Notes: a model not told the origin generated them from the letters alone. A DNA stretch of 64,000 nucleotides from Pararge aegeria (GCF_905163445.1 NC_053181.1:1984001-2048000); one strand, 5' to 3'; shown: positions 47,991-58,203, counted from the first letter of the stretch. A program made the numbers and translations.

Positions 47991-48458
47991 ATTCAATTCA
48001 ATTTTATTTATTTGCTGATACAGGTTAATAGGTGTTACAGGAAAAAAATATATATGCAGATCTTAACTGTACCACGCCAAATTGGCATGCAAATTGTTTT
48101 CAGGGTAGTGTTTAAAATTTTAATTTGTTACTACTAGGTACAATTAAAATATTGGCAATTACAATGTTTATAATAACACAAATACAATTAATAAATAATA
48201 AATTACAATTAAGTTTATATGGGCACATGTCAAAGAAATACAAATAAATTAATAATCACTAACAAATGTCATTTTAAATATTCATCAATAGTATAAAAAG
48301 AATGTCTATTTAAATATTGAAATAACTTATCTTTTAAACATTTCATGTCATTTATTAGTGTCTTAATTTCGTCAGGTAATTTATTGATTTTTTTTTTTCC
48401 TGTAACACCTATTTACCTGTATCAGCAAATAAGTAAAATTGAATTGAATTGAATTGAA
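47991..48458. mobile_element. L-H LINE with outward-facing 3' tails at both ends
   Basis: The left end is a minus-strand LINE tail (inverse of GAATTGAATTG, TATTTGCTGATACAGG, GTGTTACAGGAAAAAAA). The right end repeats the same roughly 60 bases in plus sense. About 330 bases of the LINE 3' UTR in minus sense lie between. The unit is flanked by TAGTCA at 47985-47990 and 48459-48464, consistent with one insertion event. Confidence 0.7.
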
Positions 48459-48529
48459 TAGTCATGCTATCAAAACTATACTCGACCCCACGAAAAATGT
48501 ATGTACTTTTCTCAGACGAATCTCAGTGC

Positions 48530-48947
48530 AATATACTAGGTTACATAAAATTATAATTCATTTAAAGGAAATTGCATACAATTCTACAATAAACTACCCA
48601 TTGACATCTTGGAGATGTCTCTTAAAAAGTTTGTATTAATTGTAAGCTTATAGAAAAGTCGTATTATAGTATATAGGACTACGTAATCGATAAAAAAGCT
48701 TGGGTGTGAATTATTGCTCTAACCAAGTTCTCTTCTAATAATTTTAAATGACAATGTTAGATGGTGATAACAAAAATAAATACCCGGCTATGTTTTTGTG
48801 GGCTTCTTCTTAGACCAGGACGCGTTTGGAAACCTCGTAGCTTTAGTTTTAAGTTTACGAATGTGGTTATCCCCATCATCTCACTACCGTACAATTATCA
48901 TTTAATGTACGCATCCAAAGGGCCTTTGACTTTGACTTTGAAACTTT
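48530..48947 (+). pseudogene. L-A LINE ORF2 C-terminus and full 3' UTR
   Basis: IQFYNKLPIDILEMSLKKFV is followed by a stop, then a 3' UTR with TAATCGATAAAAAAGC, GATGGTGATAAC and CCCATCATCTCACTACCG. It ends at a tandem GACTTT tail. It is the reference for the split copy at 35797-37262. Confidence 0.85.
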
Positions 48948-49205
48948 TTGCAGATATCTGTAATAGAAGTTGTAGCAAATGTTCGGTATTAATGATATCG
49001 TTATGGGAACACCAGAATGGCTGATTTATACCGGCGCTATCGCCTTGACTTGTTGCGCAAGGTTCAAGCTCCGCAAACAATTCCATTTGGACACAGCTGC
49101 TAATGAAATTAGGCACCATACAAACTTGCGTTTACAGAATATATGTACGTTAAAAATTCGTCTAAATCTTCGACAGTGGCTAGTTATCGGTACACCGGTA
49201 TAACA
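48948..49205. other. Unassigned segment between two L-A 3' ends
   Basis: This 258-base block is moderately GC-rich (ATACCGGCGCTATCGCC) and matches no other repeat here. It starts right after the tail of one L-A copy and stops where a 5'-truncated L-A copy begins. Open frames exist on both strands (for example plus 48979-49203), but none is recognisable and no splice sites frame them. It may be transduced or captured host sequence. Confidence 0.5.
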
Positions 49206-49500
49206 TTAAGGATTATTTAAACGATAAAAAAGCTTGGGTGTGAATTGCTCTAGCTTCATAGCTTAATTTAAATTTACTGGAAGATGGTGATAACAAAAAA
49301 ATAAATTTACCCGGCTAAGTTTGTTGTGGGCTCTTCTTAGACCAGGGCGCGTTTGGAACCCTCGTAGCTTTAGATTTAAGTTGGCGTACGAAGTTATCAC
49401 CATCCCGTTACAATTATGTAAACAAATATGTATGAACGCTTCATAAGTGCCTGTGATAGGCCTACATGAATAAAGAAATTTGGAATTTTGAATTTTTTTG
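49206..49500 (+). mobile_element. L-A LINE 3' UTR
   Basis: AACGATAAAAAAGCTTGGG, then GATGGTGATAAC, CCAGGGCGCGTTTGGAACCC and a tail TGAATAAAGAAATTTGG. The copy is 5' truncated in the 3' UTR. Confidence 0.8.
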
Positions 49501-49501
49501 A

Positions 49502-49712
49502 ATTTACCGACAAAGTCATACCGCCATTAGATTCGGCGTTCCGGTAAAATTTCACGTGGAAACCCATTATACCTCTAAAAGTTTCCGTACAACAAGCGGA
49601 TAGCTAACGGGCGGACAACGGTCCAGTCAGAAGAATAGGAAGACCTCTAAAAGGTTAGCCCACTTGCCACGAGGTGAGATTGCAGTCAAGGGCTAACCTA
49701 TACAGCAATACA
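49502..49712 (+). mobile_element. SINE-C, 5' truncated
   Basis: ACCGACAAAGTCATACCG, GGCGTTCCGGTAAAATTTC and GGTGAGATTGCAGTCAAGGG are SINE-C in plus sense. Confidence 0.7.
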
Positions 49713-49799
49713 AAAACCGTATTAATAACAAGCTCAGCTTAGTGTGTTCGCTAGCGATTTATTCTGTTGTGACTTATAACAATATTTAACTAATGTATG

Positions 49800-49975
49800 T
49801 AAAAAACAAGTTGTAATGTTGATGTTCAAATATATTTTTTTCATTTTCATCATCACATACCAAATTGTACTCTCTTGATATGTATATGTATGTATTTATA
49901 TCTCTGTAACTACTTTTTTTCTTTGGTGTACAATAAAAGTGTATTCATTCATTCGTTCATTCATTCATTCACATA
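49800..49975 (+). mobile_element. L-G LINE 3' UTR with (TTCA)n tail
   Basis: CTTTGGTGTACAATAAAAGT is followed by ATTCATTCATTCGTTCATTC. The tetranucleotide tail is a LINE 3' end. An inverse copy is at about 46890-47060 (GAATGAATGAATGAATATAC, TTATTGTACACC). Confidence 0.65.
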
Positions 49976-50186
49976 AAGCGACTGCTGGATTTGGTCCAGC
50001 AGTCGGTTGGTTGGTTTTGCAGGGTTTTCTAAAATGGTCATTCGATAGCCAGCGGCCCCCTGCGATTCGTTCGATGTCCTCTGCCATGTCTATGCCATCA
50101 GTGGCATGGACAGACTATCCAGGGTAAGCATTAAGCTGCCACCTATGAAGAAAATTCTACACAATACAAGTTATGTCTGTGTTTTG

Positions 50187-50403
50187 GCGGCCGTCTGGCG
50201 CAGTGGGCAGCGACCCTGCTTTCTGAATCCAAGGCCGTGGGTTCGATTCCCACTACTGGTAAATTTTTGTGTGATAAGCATGAATGTTTATCAGTGTCTG
50301 GGTGTTCATATGTATATTCTAAGTATATTATTATATTATTCATAAAAATATTCATGTCATCTTAGTACACATAACACAAGTTACGCTTACTTTGGGGCTA
50401 GAT
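50187..50403 (+). mobile_element. SINE-A, nearly complete
   Basis: The tRNA-like head GGCGGCCGTCTGGCGCAGTG and B box GTGGGTTCGATTCCCAC are intact, followed by the SINE body to TACTTTGGGGCTAGATGG. It joins tail-to-tail with the minus-strand chimera at 50404. Confidence 0.85.
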
Positions 50404-50616
50404 GGCTGATGAATATTTTAATGAATAAGATACATAAATAGTTATAATATACATATAAACACCCAGACACTGAAAAACATTCATGCTCATCGCACAAACA
50501 TTTTCCCAGTAGTGGGAATCGAACCAACGGCCTTGGTCAGATTCTACGGAACTTCTATGAAACCGGCAGAAAACAGGCAGTTGCTCTTTGTCAACATTTT
50601 AAAATTCTACTATATT
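50404..50616 (-). mobile_element. LINE/SINE chimera, copy 2
   Basis: This copy has the same junction CCTTGGTCAGATTCTACGG and the same neighbouring L-B piece (ATGAAACCGGCAGAAAACAG) as copy 1 at 47290-47630. The L-B part is shorter here and abuts a SINE-A tail at 50617. Two copies with one junction mean the chimera itself was copied, by retrotransposition or local duplication. Confidence 0.75.
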
Positions 50617-50858
50617 GCGTGTTGTGTGTATTGTCGTAGTATATTTATTTATTTATTTTTATGTCACTAAAATCTATACGAATTCTCTATCATAGCTTTA
50701 TAAAACGAGCCTGAGGGCATTGTTTTGAGAGTCCATTGCGTGTTGTGTGTATTGTCGTAGTATATTTATTTATTTATTACTATGTCACTAAAATCTATAC
50801 GAGTTCTCTATCATAGCTTTATAAAACGAGCCTGAGGGTATTGTTTTGAGAGTCCATT
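50617..50858. repeat. 121-bp tandem duplication carrying a SINE-A tail
   Basis: Two 121-base units differ at only a few positions (GAATTCTC versus GAGTTCTC, GGGCAT versus GGGTAT). Each starts with a SINE-A 3' end (GTGTATTGTCGTAGTATATT) and ends GTTTTGAGAGTCCATT. The right end forms a 10-bp hairpin with CTCTCAAA. Confidence 0.95.
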
Positions 50859-51621
50859 GACTCTCAAAGTTTTTTTTTTTTAATCTATTTATTTAAGGGA
50901 CTTTTATAGGTTACCTATATGTCAGCCCTATCGTTACACACAATATGAATCCTAAATAAACGACTCTCAAAGTAACAGGCAGCTTCACAACTCCATGAGT
51001 CATTATATCACACTAAAACTCACAACAGTTAATAAAAGTTCATTCATAGGAAGCCTTAACGCTATTAATAAACGAAATACGGACAGTCTTACAAAGCATT
51101 TATTACCAATGTTATGATCACTGCGAATGTTGTGAAGTGGCAGATAGTTTTTTGATGATCTTTTGAAACAGTTTCGAAAAATGCCCTCCAGTCATTTTGC
51201 ATCGAGGTGATCAAATGTTGAGAAGTTAGTTGCTTAGTTGGGCATGTATTTTTAGGGGAGAATAATGATAATGTTGTGTAAATATTTTATTGTTGTAATG
51301 GCACTAGACAAAATTTTGTAATTCTAAAATTGTTGAATTTTATATGAATGTTGTTACAATAAATGGCTGGTGTGTCTTGTGAATAAAAAAAATATATAAA
51401 TATAGGTATTACATATGTAATAACTCATATCCCTTATTCAAAAACCCTCGAGAGTTCTCTGAAGGAACTCTTTTGGAGTTATTTTATTGAAAAGCAGATT
51501 TTAATACCCTAACATCCAAAAAAAAATTATTTCGCCGTTTCACACCTTTAGGAGTAGATTTTAAAAAAACTCTTTTCTAAGGTGCTTGGTGCTGGTAATT
51601 TTAGGCTAAAAGAACCTTCAT

Positions 51622-51888
51622 CAGCAACATCATATCAACCCATTACCGGCCCACTACAGAGCACGGGTCACCTCCCACTATGAGTAGGGTTTAAGGCCGT
51701 AGTCCACCACGCTGGCCCTGTGCGGATTGGTGGGCTCCACACACCTTTGAGATAATTAAGTAGAACTCTCAGGCATGCAGGTTTCGTCACGATGTTTTTC
51801 TTCACCGTTGAAGTAAGTGATATTGTTATTTCTTAAAACAAATAGCTTGCTGGGATTCAAACCCACTGGGCTATCACCGCTTCCTTAA
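51622..51888 (-). mobile_element. SINE-B
   Basis: On the minus strand GAAGCGGTGATAGCCCAGTG leads to a shortened head, then ACATCGTGACGAAACC and GGCCAGCGTGGTGGAC, ending GGTAATGGGTTGATATG. Part of the head between the A and B boxes is lost. Confidence 0.85.
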
Positions 51889-52069
51889 AGAAACAAAAAG
51901 AACTATAAGATACTAATAATCTGTTTAAATCTTCACAGCGAAAATAAAAATGTTATTGTTGAACATATTTCTGATTTAATTGTTGTTCGCTTTACAGGAT
52001 TCAATATAATTGCCTCGATAGAAACATGTGACAAAATGACCTCTAGTGAAAATTTGAATTAGCGAAAGC

Positions 52070-52173
52070 TTGAATCCTGGGGAAATAGGATACTGTTTAT
52101 TCTGGGATAAAAAGAAGTTCCCGGGATAATTAAAAAAAACGAATTTACACGGTGATGTGCGGATATCAGCTAG
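52070..52173 (+). mobile_element. Helitron 3' fragment
   Basis: TTTATTCTGGGATAAAAAGA followed by GTGATGTGCGGATATCAG and CTAG. Similar 3' scraps without clean ends are at 39590-39665 (+), 23646-23690 (-) and 25181-25220 (-). Confidence 0.5.
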
Positions 52174-52687
52174 AAGTCATTATTAATTTTATTCACAGCT
52201 GTTGCTTACCCATTCGGTTTTTAGAGATCTCCAAGACGTGAGGCTGTGGCTTCTACTGTACGTCCTCTCGGCATCTCTAGATGTCGTGGCGTACTTTCCC
52301 TGTGAAAGATATAAAAAATTTGTTTTAAATGTCAAATCCGTCGCTTGCAACAGTTTGCATCAGAATTGTCCTTTATAATAGAAGTACAGAGCCCGACCCC
52401 CCTGCCAACTGCATTCCTGGCTACAACCTAACTAGTTTTCCTGACCGATTTGGTCACGGTGGTCAATCTCCAGAGAGATTTTCCATCTACACGGTAGATA
52501 TGAAATAAAATGTATTTATTTATATGAATATGCGATAAAAAGTTCTTAAATAAATAAAAAGTCAACATATCCAGTCACACAAACCGAACTTACAAAACTT
52601 TGGTGAATTTACGTAACATAATTTAAATAATCCAGTTACAGAAATTCATCAACTGAATAAAATACATTGCTCAATATAATGATATTC

Positions 52688-52930
52688 ATCACATCGACCC
52701 ATTACCCAGAACACGGGTCTCCTCACAATTAGGGGGGTTAACCTCACGGGTTTAGGCCGTGGTCCACCACGCTGGCCCAGTACGGATTGGTGGACTCCAT
52801 ATACCTGTGAGAACATTATGTAGAACTCTCAGGCACGGGTTTCATCACCGTCGATTCAGGTGATATTTTTAGTTACTTAAAACGCACATAACTTAGACAA
52901 GTTGGAGGTGCGTGCTGGCATTCGAACGTA
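52688..52930 (-). mobile_element. SINE-B, head-truncated
   Basis: On the minus strand, GTTCGAATGCCAGCACGCAC starts at the B box. The body has GGCCAGCGTGGTGGACCAC and it ends GGGTCGATGTGATG. Confidence 0.82.
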
Positions 52931-53040
52931 GAGTTGATACGTTTTACGTATTTAAGATACGTTTATACGTATTTAAGATACGTATTGAGTATTGAATTGT
53001 GTTTATACTACTTTATACTTAAAAACCCATAGCAGATCAA

Positions 53041-53290
53041 AGAACTTAGCGGCTCCTTTAAAGAATTTGCTACGGGCCCCGCATTGCTTAATCAGGCACT
53101 GACTAGGGGTACCTCGTCTGGCGAGTGCCGAATATTAAACATCGAGAAAGCGAATGCAACGCGTGTCTCGTGTTGTGAAAGCGTAGTAAGTAACGCCCGC
53201 GGTCGACAAACAATGGCGACAATGCGGCTGTATCGTACTGCAGGTGACAGGTGCTGCAGACCGACTGACTCGTAGGTTGGCATTAGCATA
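53041..53290. other. GC-rich unassigned block, open on both strands
   Basis: GGGCCCCGCATTGCTTAATC begins a 200-base block open on both strands (plus 53084-53275, minus 53092-53289). No domain or splice frame is recognised. It resembles repeat-derived sequence more than a host exon. Confidence 0.35.
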
Positions 53291-53332
53291 GCCTTTTTTT
53301 TTAATACAAAGAAAATGCCTGGGGGAAATGGA

Positions 53333-53425
53333 TGGATTGTAAGCTTATAGATAAGTCCTATTGTAGTATAAAGGACTACGTAATCGATAAAAAAGCTTAT
53401 GTGTGAATTAATGGTCTAACCAGGT
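53333..53425 (+). mobile_element. L-A LINE 3' UTR fragment
   Basis: GTAAGCTTATAGATAAGTCC and GGACTACGTAATCGATAAAA match the start of the L-A 3' UTR, truncated on both sides. Confidence 0.7.
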
Positions 53426-53466
53426 TACTCTTATTATAACTAATAAATAAACTAACAACAATGCTA

Positions 53467-53716
53467 GACGGCCGATTGGCGCAGTGGGCAGCGACCCTGC
53501 TATCTGAGTCAAGGCCGTGGGTTCGATTCCCACAACTGGAAAATGTTTGTGTGATGAACATGAATGTTTTTCAGTGTCTGGGTGTTTATATGTATATTAT
53601 AAGTATTTATGTATGTTATTCATAAAAAATATTCAGCAGTCACCTTAGTACCCATAACACAAGCTACGCTTACTTTGGGCGATGTGTGTATTTCGTTATA
53701 TATTTATTTATTTAAT
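53467..53716 (+). mobile_element. SINE-A, full length
   Basis: It starts GACGGCCGATTGGCGCAGTG, with B box GTGGGTTCGATTCCCAC, a full body and the tail TATTTATTTATTTAA. This is the best-preserved copy here. It joins tail-to-tail with the inverted copy at 53717. Confidence 0.9.
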
Positions 53717-53858
53717 GCTCACATCGCCATCTTGTCCCAAAGTAAGCGTAGCTTGTGTTATGTGTACTAAGATGACTGAATATTTTAATAAATAATATAC
53801 ATAAAACAATTCCCAGTAGTGGGATCACACAAACAATTTCCAGTTGTGGGAATGGATA
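53717..53858 (-). mobile_element. SINE-A, partial, inverted
   Basis: CACATCGCCATCTTGTCCC and AAGTAAGCGTAGCTTGTG are the inverted 3' half of SINE-A. The B-box end is scrambled, with CAGTAGTGGGATC and CAGTTGTGGGAAT in tandem. Confidence 0.8.
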
Positions 53859-53859
53859 T

Positions 53860-54000
53860 CCCACCAGGTCGCGTTTGGAACCCTCGTAGCTTCAGTTTTA
53901 TGTTTACGAATATGGTTATCGCCATCATCTCACGACCTTGTATACATTTCTCATGTAATATACGTATCATAAGTGCCTATTCATATATCATTAATAAAAC
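53860..54000 (+). mobile_element. L-A LINE 3' UTR fragment
   Basis: ACCAGGTCGCGTTTGGAACC, CCCTCGTAGCTTCAG and CGCCATCATCTCACGACC match the L-A 3' UTR. It abuts an inverted SINE-A. Confidence 0.75.
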
Positions 54001-54551
54001 CATATATAATATTGTTCGAAATGTAAAAAAATTAAGTTTAAGTAAATGTTCAACGATAAAAAATCACGGTCTTTAAAGTTGCGCTTTTTTCACTTTTAAA
54101 ATCACTTTTCCAAGATATATTATTATGAATTTAGTCCTGACGTGACCGACCAAATGACCAAGTTAAATACGGTGGCAATAACCAGGCTTATAGATTGGAG
54201 AGTTCACAATGTTATTATTAAGAAATAATAAAGTAGATTATTTATTTTTTGTAATAAGATAAGTAGGTAGGTACTACTGCAAATACACAAAATTGAAGTT
54301 TGATTTCTAATGCATCGGAACATATTTTACGCATATTAATTGGAAACGTTATCCAAAAAATAGCATTTTAAATTTCGTTTGTCTGTTTACCGGGCTAGGT
54401 AGGATTGGTCCATAATGGGTTTGACAAGACGTTCAGGCTCACTTTTACCATCGGCAAGTATGCAAAATTTAAAGTAACTTTAAAGATAAAAAAAAAAAAT
54501 CTGCGCAGACGCAATTATTAATTATTATAACGATATATAAACTTGAAATAT

Positions 54552-54556
54552 AAAAA
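54552..54556 (-). terminator. Pol III T-run terminator of tRNA-Phe
   Basis: Five T residues on the minus strand begin 5 bases past the tRNA discriminator base. This is the expected position and form of an RNA polymerase III terminator. Confidence 0.8.
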
Positions 54557-54561
54557 GAGTT

Positions 54562-54634
54562 TGCCGAAACCCGGGATTGAACCGGGGACCTTTAGATCTT
54601 CAGTCTAACGCTCTCCCAACTGAGCTATTTCGGC
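54562..54634 (-). tRNA. tRNA-Phe: tRNA-Phe, anticodon GAA
   Basis: This is a cytosolic phenylalanine tRNA read on the minus strand. The cloverleaf folds without mismatch: acceptor GCCGAAA pairs with TTTCGGC, the D stem GCTC with GAGC, the anticodon stem TTAGA with TCTAA, and the T stem CCCGG with CCGGG. The anticodon loop CTGAAGA places GAA at positions 34-36. The discriminator base is A, CCA is not encoded and there is no intron, as expected for a eukaryotic nuclear tRNA-Phe. The box A (TAGCTCAGTTGG) and box B (GGTTCAATCCC) promoter elements are intact. A Pol III terminator lies 5 bases past the 3' end. It differs from the SINE heads in this window, which have decayed stems and downstream SINE bodies, so it is most likely a functional gene. 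Confidence 0.96.
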
Positions 54635-54854
54635 TGTGTTAATCTGTGTCAAATTAACAAACATAAATTCTTAAACCTAAGCTGTGAATTAAATTATAAT
54701 AATGCGACCGGGTGCATGATTGCATATTTACTTAGAAAAATAGTTCGAGTGATAGGTACATGGTTTCGCGACATTTTTTATTATCTACTAAAGAAAATAC
54801 TGTATTTCTGTATAACATGATATTTTTTTAATTATTGTTGTATTGATTCGCACT

Positions 54855-55040
54855 GCAAAGATCGAGAATGCCCTACGAGCTTCCATTTTCCCCACTACTA
54901 TTACAATATGAGTACTTTCAAATCAAGAGTGAATAGGCATCTTCTAGGTATGCGCGCGTGGAGCGCGCTTAGGCTGCATCATCACTTACCATCAGGTGTG
55001 ATGGTTATCAAGCGCTCGTCTATAAAAATATATACCTAAA
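54855..55040 (+). pseudogene. L-C LINE ORF2 C-terminus and 3' end
   Basis: The plus strand carries the same order as at 14110-14310: a relic of NALPASIFP, then FKSRVNRHLLG in a shifted frame. It ends TCAAGCGCTCGTCTATAAAA. It is frameshifted and 5' truncated. Confidence 0.75.
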
Positions 55041-55742
55041 TAATAAAATAAAAAAGTTCTATATAACAAGCCATTTCGCGTGATCGTTTTCTTCTGGATC
55101 GATTTACAAATACCATTTCAGGCTGAACGCTTATAATTACTGATTAATTATAGCCTATGCTACTGAAAAAAATAACCTTCCAATGGTAAAAGAATTATTA
55201 AAATAGGTTCAGCAATTTCAAAGTTTATTGATTAAGAATAATAAAACAAACAAAAACAAATAAAGTAATCTTTCTTCTTTATAATATTAGGAGTTATAGT
55301 ATCGAAATTAGACGCGGACCATGATCTTAATTTTAGCAAATGTTTTAGCATTCGTATGTTCTTTTTTTTATGATACACTACCGTGCAGTCTCTTTTCCCT
55401 GTGTTTTCCTAATCCCTGCTCGTAAGTCGAACCTTACCTACTCCGTATGATTGGTCGAACGCTAGACGCGTACGCGTAAAGTATCCTCGGACGGACAGAT
55501 GAACATGGCGAAACTTTAAGGTTTCTTTGTTGACAACGGAAATGGTCAAGGAGTATCTCTTGAAAAGATTTGAGTGAAATCCTTCTCCGCAGCGTAAGCA
55601 CTTTTGTCTTCATCTTTTTCTCTTAACAATGGAAGAGGAAAAGATGAAAAGATGTTTTTAATTTGAATTTAATTTATGTTGAATCTTATTTAGTTTTTTT
55701 TTTTTCTTTTCTGTTACGCGTATTTTTATAGAGGTTTTTGAT

Positions 55743-55835
55743 ACGGTATATATATATTTTATAAATATATATATATATTTATAAAATAAATAAATTTTAA
55801 TTTATTTATTTTTTCTATGTATGTTAAATAAATAA
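55743..55835. repeat. AT-rich self-complementary tract
   Basis: TATTTTATAAATATA and AAATAAATAAATT are each followed by their inverse. It is a TA-rich low-complexity palindromic tract. A similar one is at 43685-43745. Confidence 0.7.
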
Positions 55836-55982
55836 AAGTTTCATTTATTTTCCAAAAAAATGTTTGGTCGCACCATCACTTTTGGCTGCATTGAAAAATT
55901 GAAATAAGAACATTCAGGATTCCCATTCAGCCAGTATGCAGTGCATTAAGTCTAAAAAAACAATTGAAACGCCCCGCGGAAA

Positions 55983-56500
55983 TCAAATCAAATCAAATCC
56001 TTTTATTTGCATAAAACATTGTAGGTATACATGTTTAGTCATAATATATGACATGCAAATCTTAATTTAAACAAATTCATTTATGTAATAATTAATAAAA
56101 CATCAAAATAAATAAAATCAAAATAATCGGCTGAATATAATAAAATATATAAATAAAATGTCGCTAGCTTACAAATTTTAGCCCATTTTCCTATTCTTGT
56201 TCTAAGCGTTTACCATAAACGCTTAGAACATTAGTGGTAGAATAATTACTGTCAACTCTTAAATGGCATGAGGAGAAGAAAAGTTTGTTTGAAAATCCAA
56301 TCTAAAGTGGAGTAGTTTTTGATGCTTCAGTATTAGTCGTGTATGTTCTGAATTCTGATGGTAGAAAATGCTTTAGCGGTAAGTCCGTCTTTTTTTAAAG
56401 TAAATAAAAAAAACGGTGCCCTAAAATACGTATGAACGTGACTGTATCTTTTGGGCCTATTAGAATAAAGAAAGATCAACTTATTTTTCCATTTAAATAT
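55983..56500 (-). mobile_element. L-I LINE 3' UTR
   Basis: The left edge is an inverted (ATTTG)n tail (AATCAAATCAAATCAAATCC) followed by TTTTATTTGCATAAAACAT. The remainder has no intact coding on the minus strand but is compatible with a LINE 3' region. It contains a perfect hairpin at 56198-56230. Confidence 0.5.
56198..56230. repeat. Perfect 15-bp-arm palindrome, 3-nt loop
   Basis: TGTTCTAAGCGTTTA, CCA, then the exact reverse complement. Confidence 0.95.
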
Positions 56501-57095
56501 AATATCAGATATTTTGGTATTAGCATCCAACACCGTGACTCGAACAAAGGTGGGTTTTCAATCGAGCCAGCGTAATGGACGCAGCCGGTATGGCGGTTTG
56601 TTCCGCAAATTTATTATTGAAATAGCCGTAATCGGAAACTTTAAAGGCTACCAGTTAAATATTCCAGATGTGTTTATTATTTACACACACATTGCGCATA
56701 TGGGAACAATAGGATATTCTCTTAAGAATGAGGATGTCAGTCCCATCGTTCATTATACGAAATTTAATAACAATAATTTTAATTAATTAATTAACTCTTC
56801 ATTTGTACACAACTATGAAGATAAATAAAATAAAAATAGAAATACAAAGTCGGAAGTAGAATACAAAAGGCGGCCTTATCGCTTAATACCTTCACCAGGC
56901 AACCTTAGGATTGCAACATGAGCGAGAACGGACCGGTGGTGTAAAATTATTATAAACCTACATTCCAATAGCTGAATACAAATACATTAACAAAATTGCA
57001 CAAAAAAGAATAATATAACTAATGAATATGAAATAATAAACTGTTAAAGTCTCAATCTTATTATATACAGAAATACTTAATAACATATATAATTT

Positions 57096-57277
57096 GACGG
57101 CCAGTGGGTTCGATTCCCACAACTAGAAAAATGTTTGTGTGATGAACATGAATGTTTTTAAGTGTCTAGGTTTTATCTGTATTATAAAAATATTCATCAG
57201 TCATCTCAGTACCCATTACACATGCAACGCTTACTTAATGGCTAATGTGTATTGTCGTAGTGATATTTATTTATATT
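57096..57277 (+). mobile_element. SINE-A with A-box deletion
   Basis: GACGGCC joins straight to AGTGGGTTCGATTCCCAC, removing the A box, probably between short GGCC repeats. The body and tail (ATTGTCGTAGTGATATTTAT) remain. Confidence 0.8.
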
Positions 57278-57574
57278 TAATAAAAATTATAATTATCCAG
57301 GTACTTGTCATCCATTTTTATCTCATATCCTATTCATATTTCATTTGCATTTAACTGTTAAATCCGGCGAACTAGAGTTGTAATGTTTTTGGTAATGTAT
57401 TGTAATTATTAAACCCTTCAAAATGACATAAATTCCAAGAAGGCACCTTATAAGTAGTAGGTGAAACCAAATCCCATACTACATCCGGCATTCTCCTTTA
57501 TTTGCACACCATATAAATTAAAGTAGATAAAGATGAGTGGAAATTGTTGGAGTTAAACACGGTTCCTGATTATC

Positions 57575-57810
57575 ATCATCATCATTTTGATCATCATTTT
57601 AATGCCTCACAGTTAGTAACCAGCCTTCTACACATAATAAAGTGGTAGAGTCCACAGTGGGTTGGCTGATTATCTACTACCTAACTGCAGCGGGAGACAA
57701 AAATTATATCCTCTGACTATATCCCCTGTCAAGCGATATGATTAATGTGTCCACCTGCTGCACGGGAACATGGAATAGGAGAGGTTAACCCTCGTTGATT
57801 ATTACTGCAT
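57575..57810 (-). mobile_element. LINE 3' fragment, tentative
   Basis: ATCATCATCATTTTGATC with GTCCACAGTGGGTTGGCTG and CAGCGGGAGACAAAAATTAT resembles inverse LINE ends. A related GGGGATATAAT motif occurs at 31358, 58849, 58888 and (inverse) 62750. Confidence 0.4.
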
Positions 57811-58203
57811 AATGTTTATGGGTAACGCCTGAAATAAATGATTATTATTATATCTATCATTTATTTACCTATATACTTTTTTTGAAATTTACAACTGTGA
57901 AATTTTAAAGAAAAAAAAAACACTATTAAAAATTTATAAAAAAAAAACCACTCCTCCGGCGGTCAGGGCTCCAGAGTGAGGAACCTCCTCACAATACGCA
58001 CCGTTTCAAGGACTACTGCCTTCTGTATCCGACCCTTGATCCAACAAACAAGCGAAAGCTTCTTAAGATGTTGGTCGAAGCTTTTAACGAGAAGACCATT
58101 GATTGAAACGACAATCGGAACAATAACAGTCGATTCAGTACCCCATGGCAGTAATCTCGTGAGCAAGGTCCAAGTATTTAGATACTTTTACCTTTTCAGC
58201 TTC

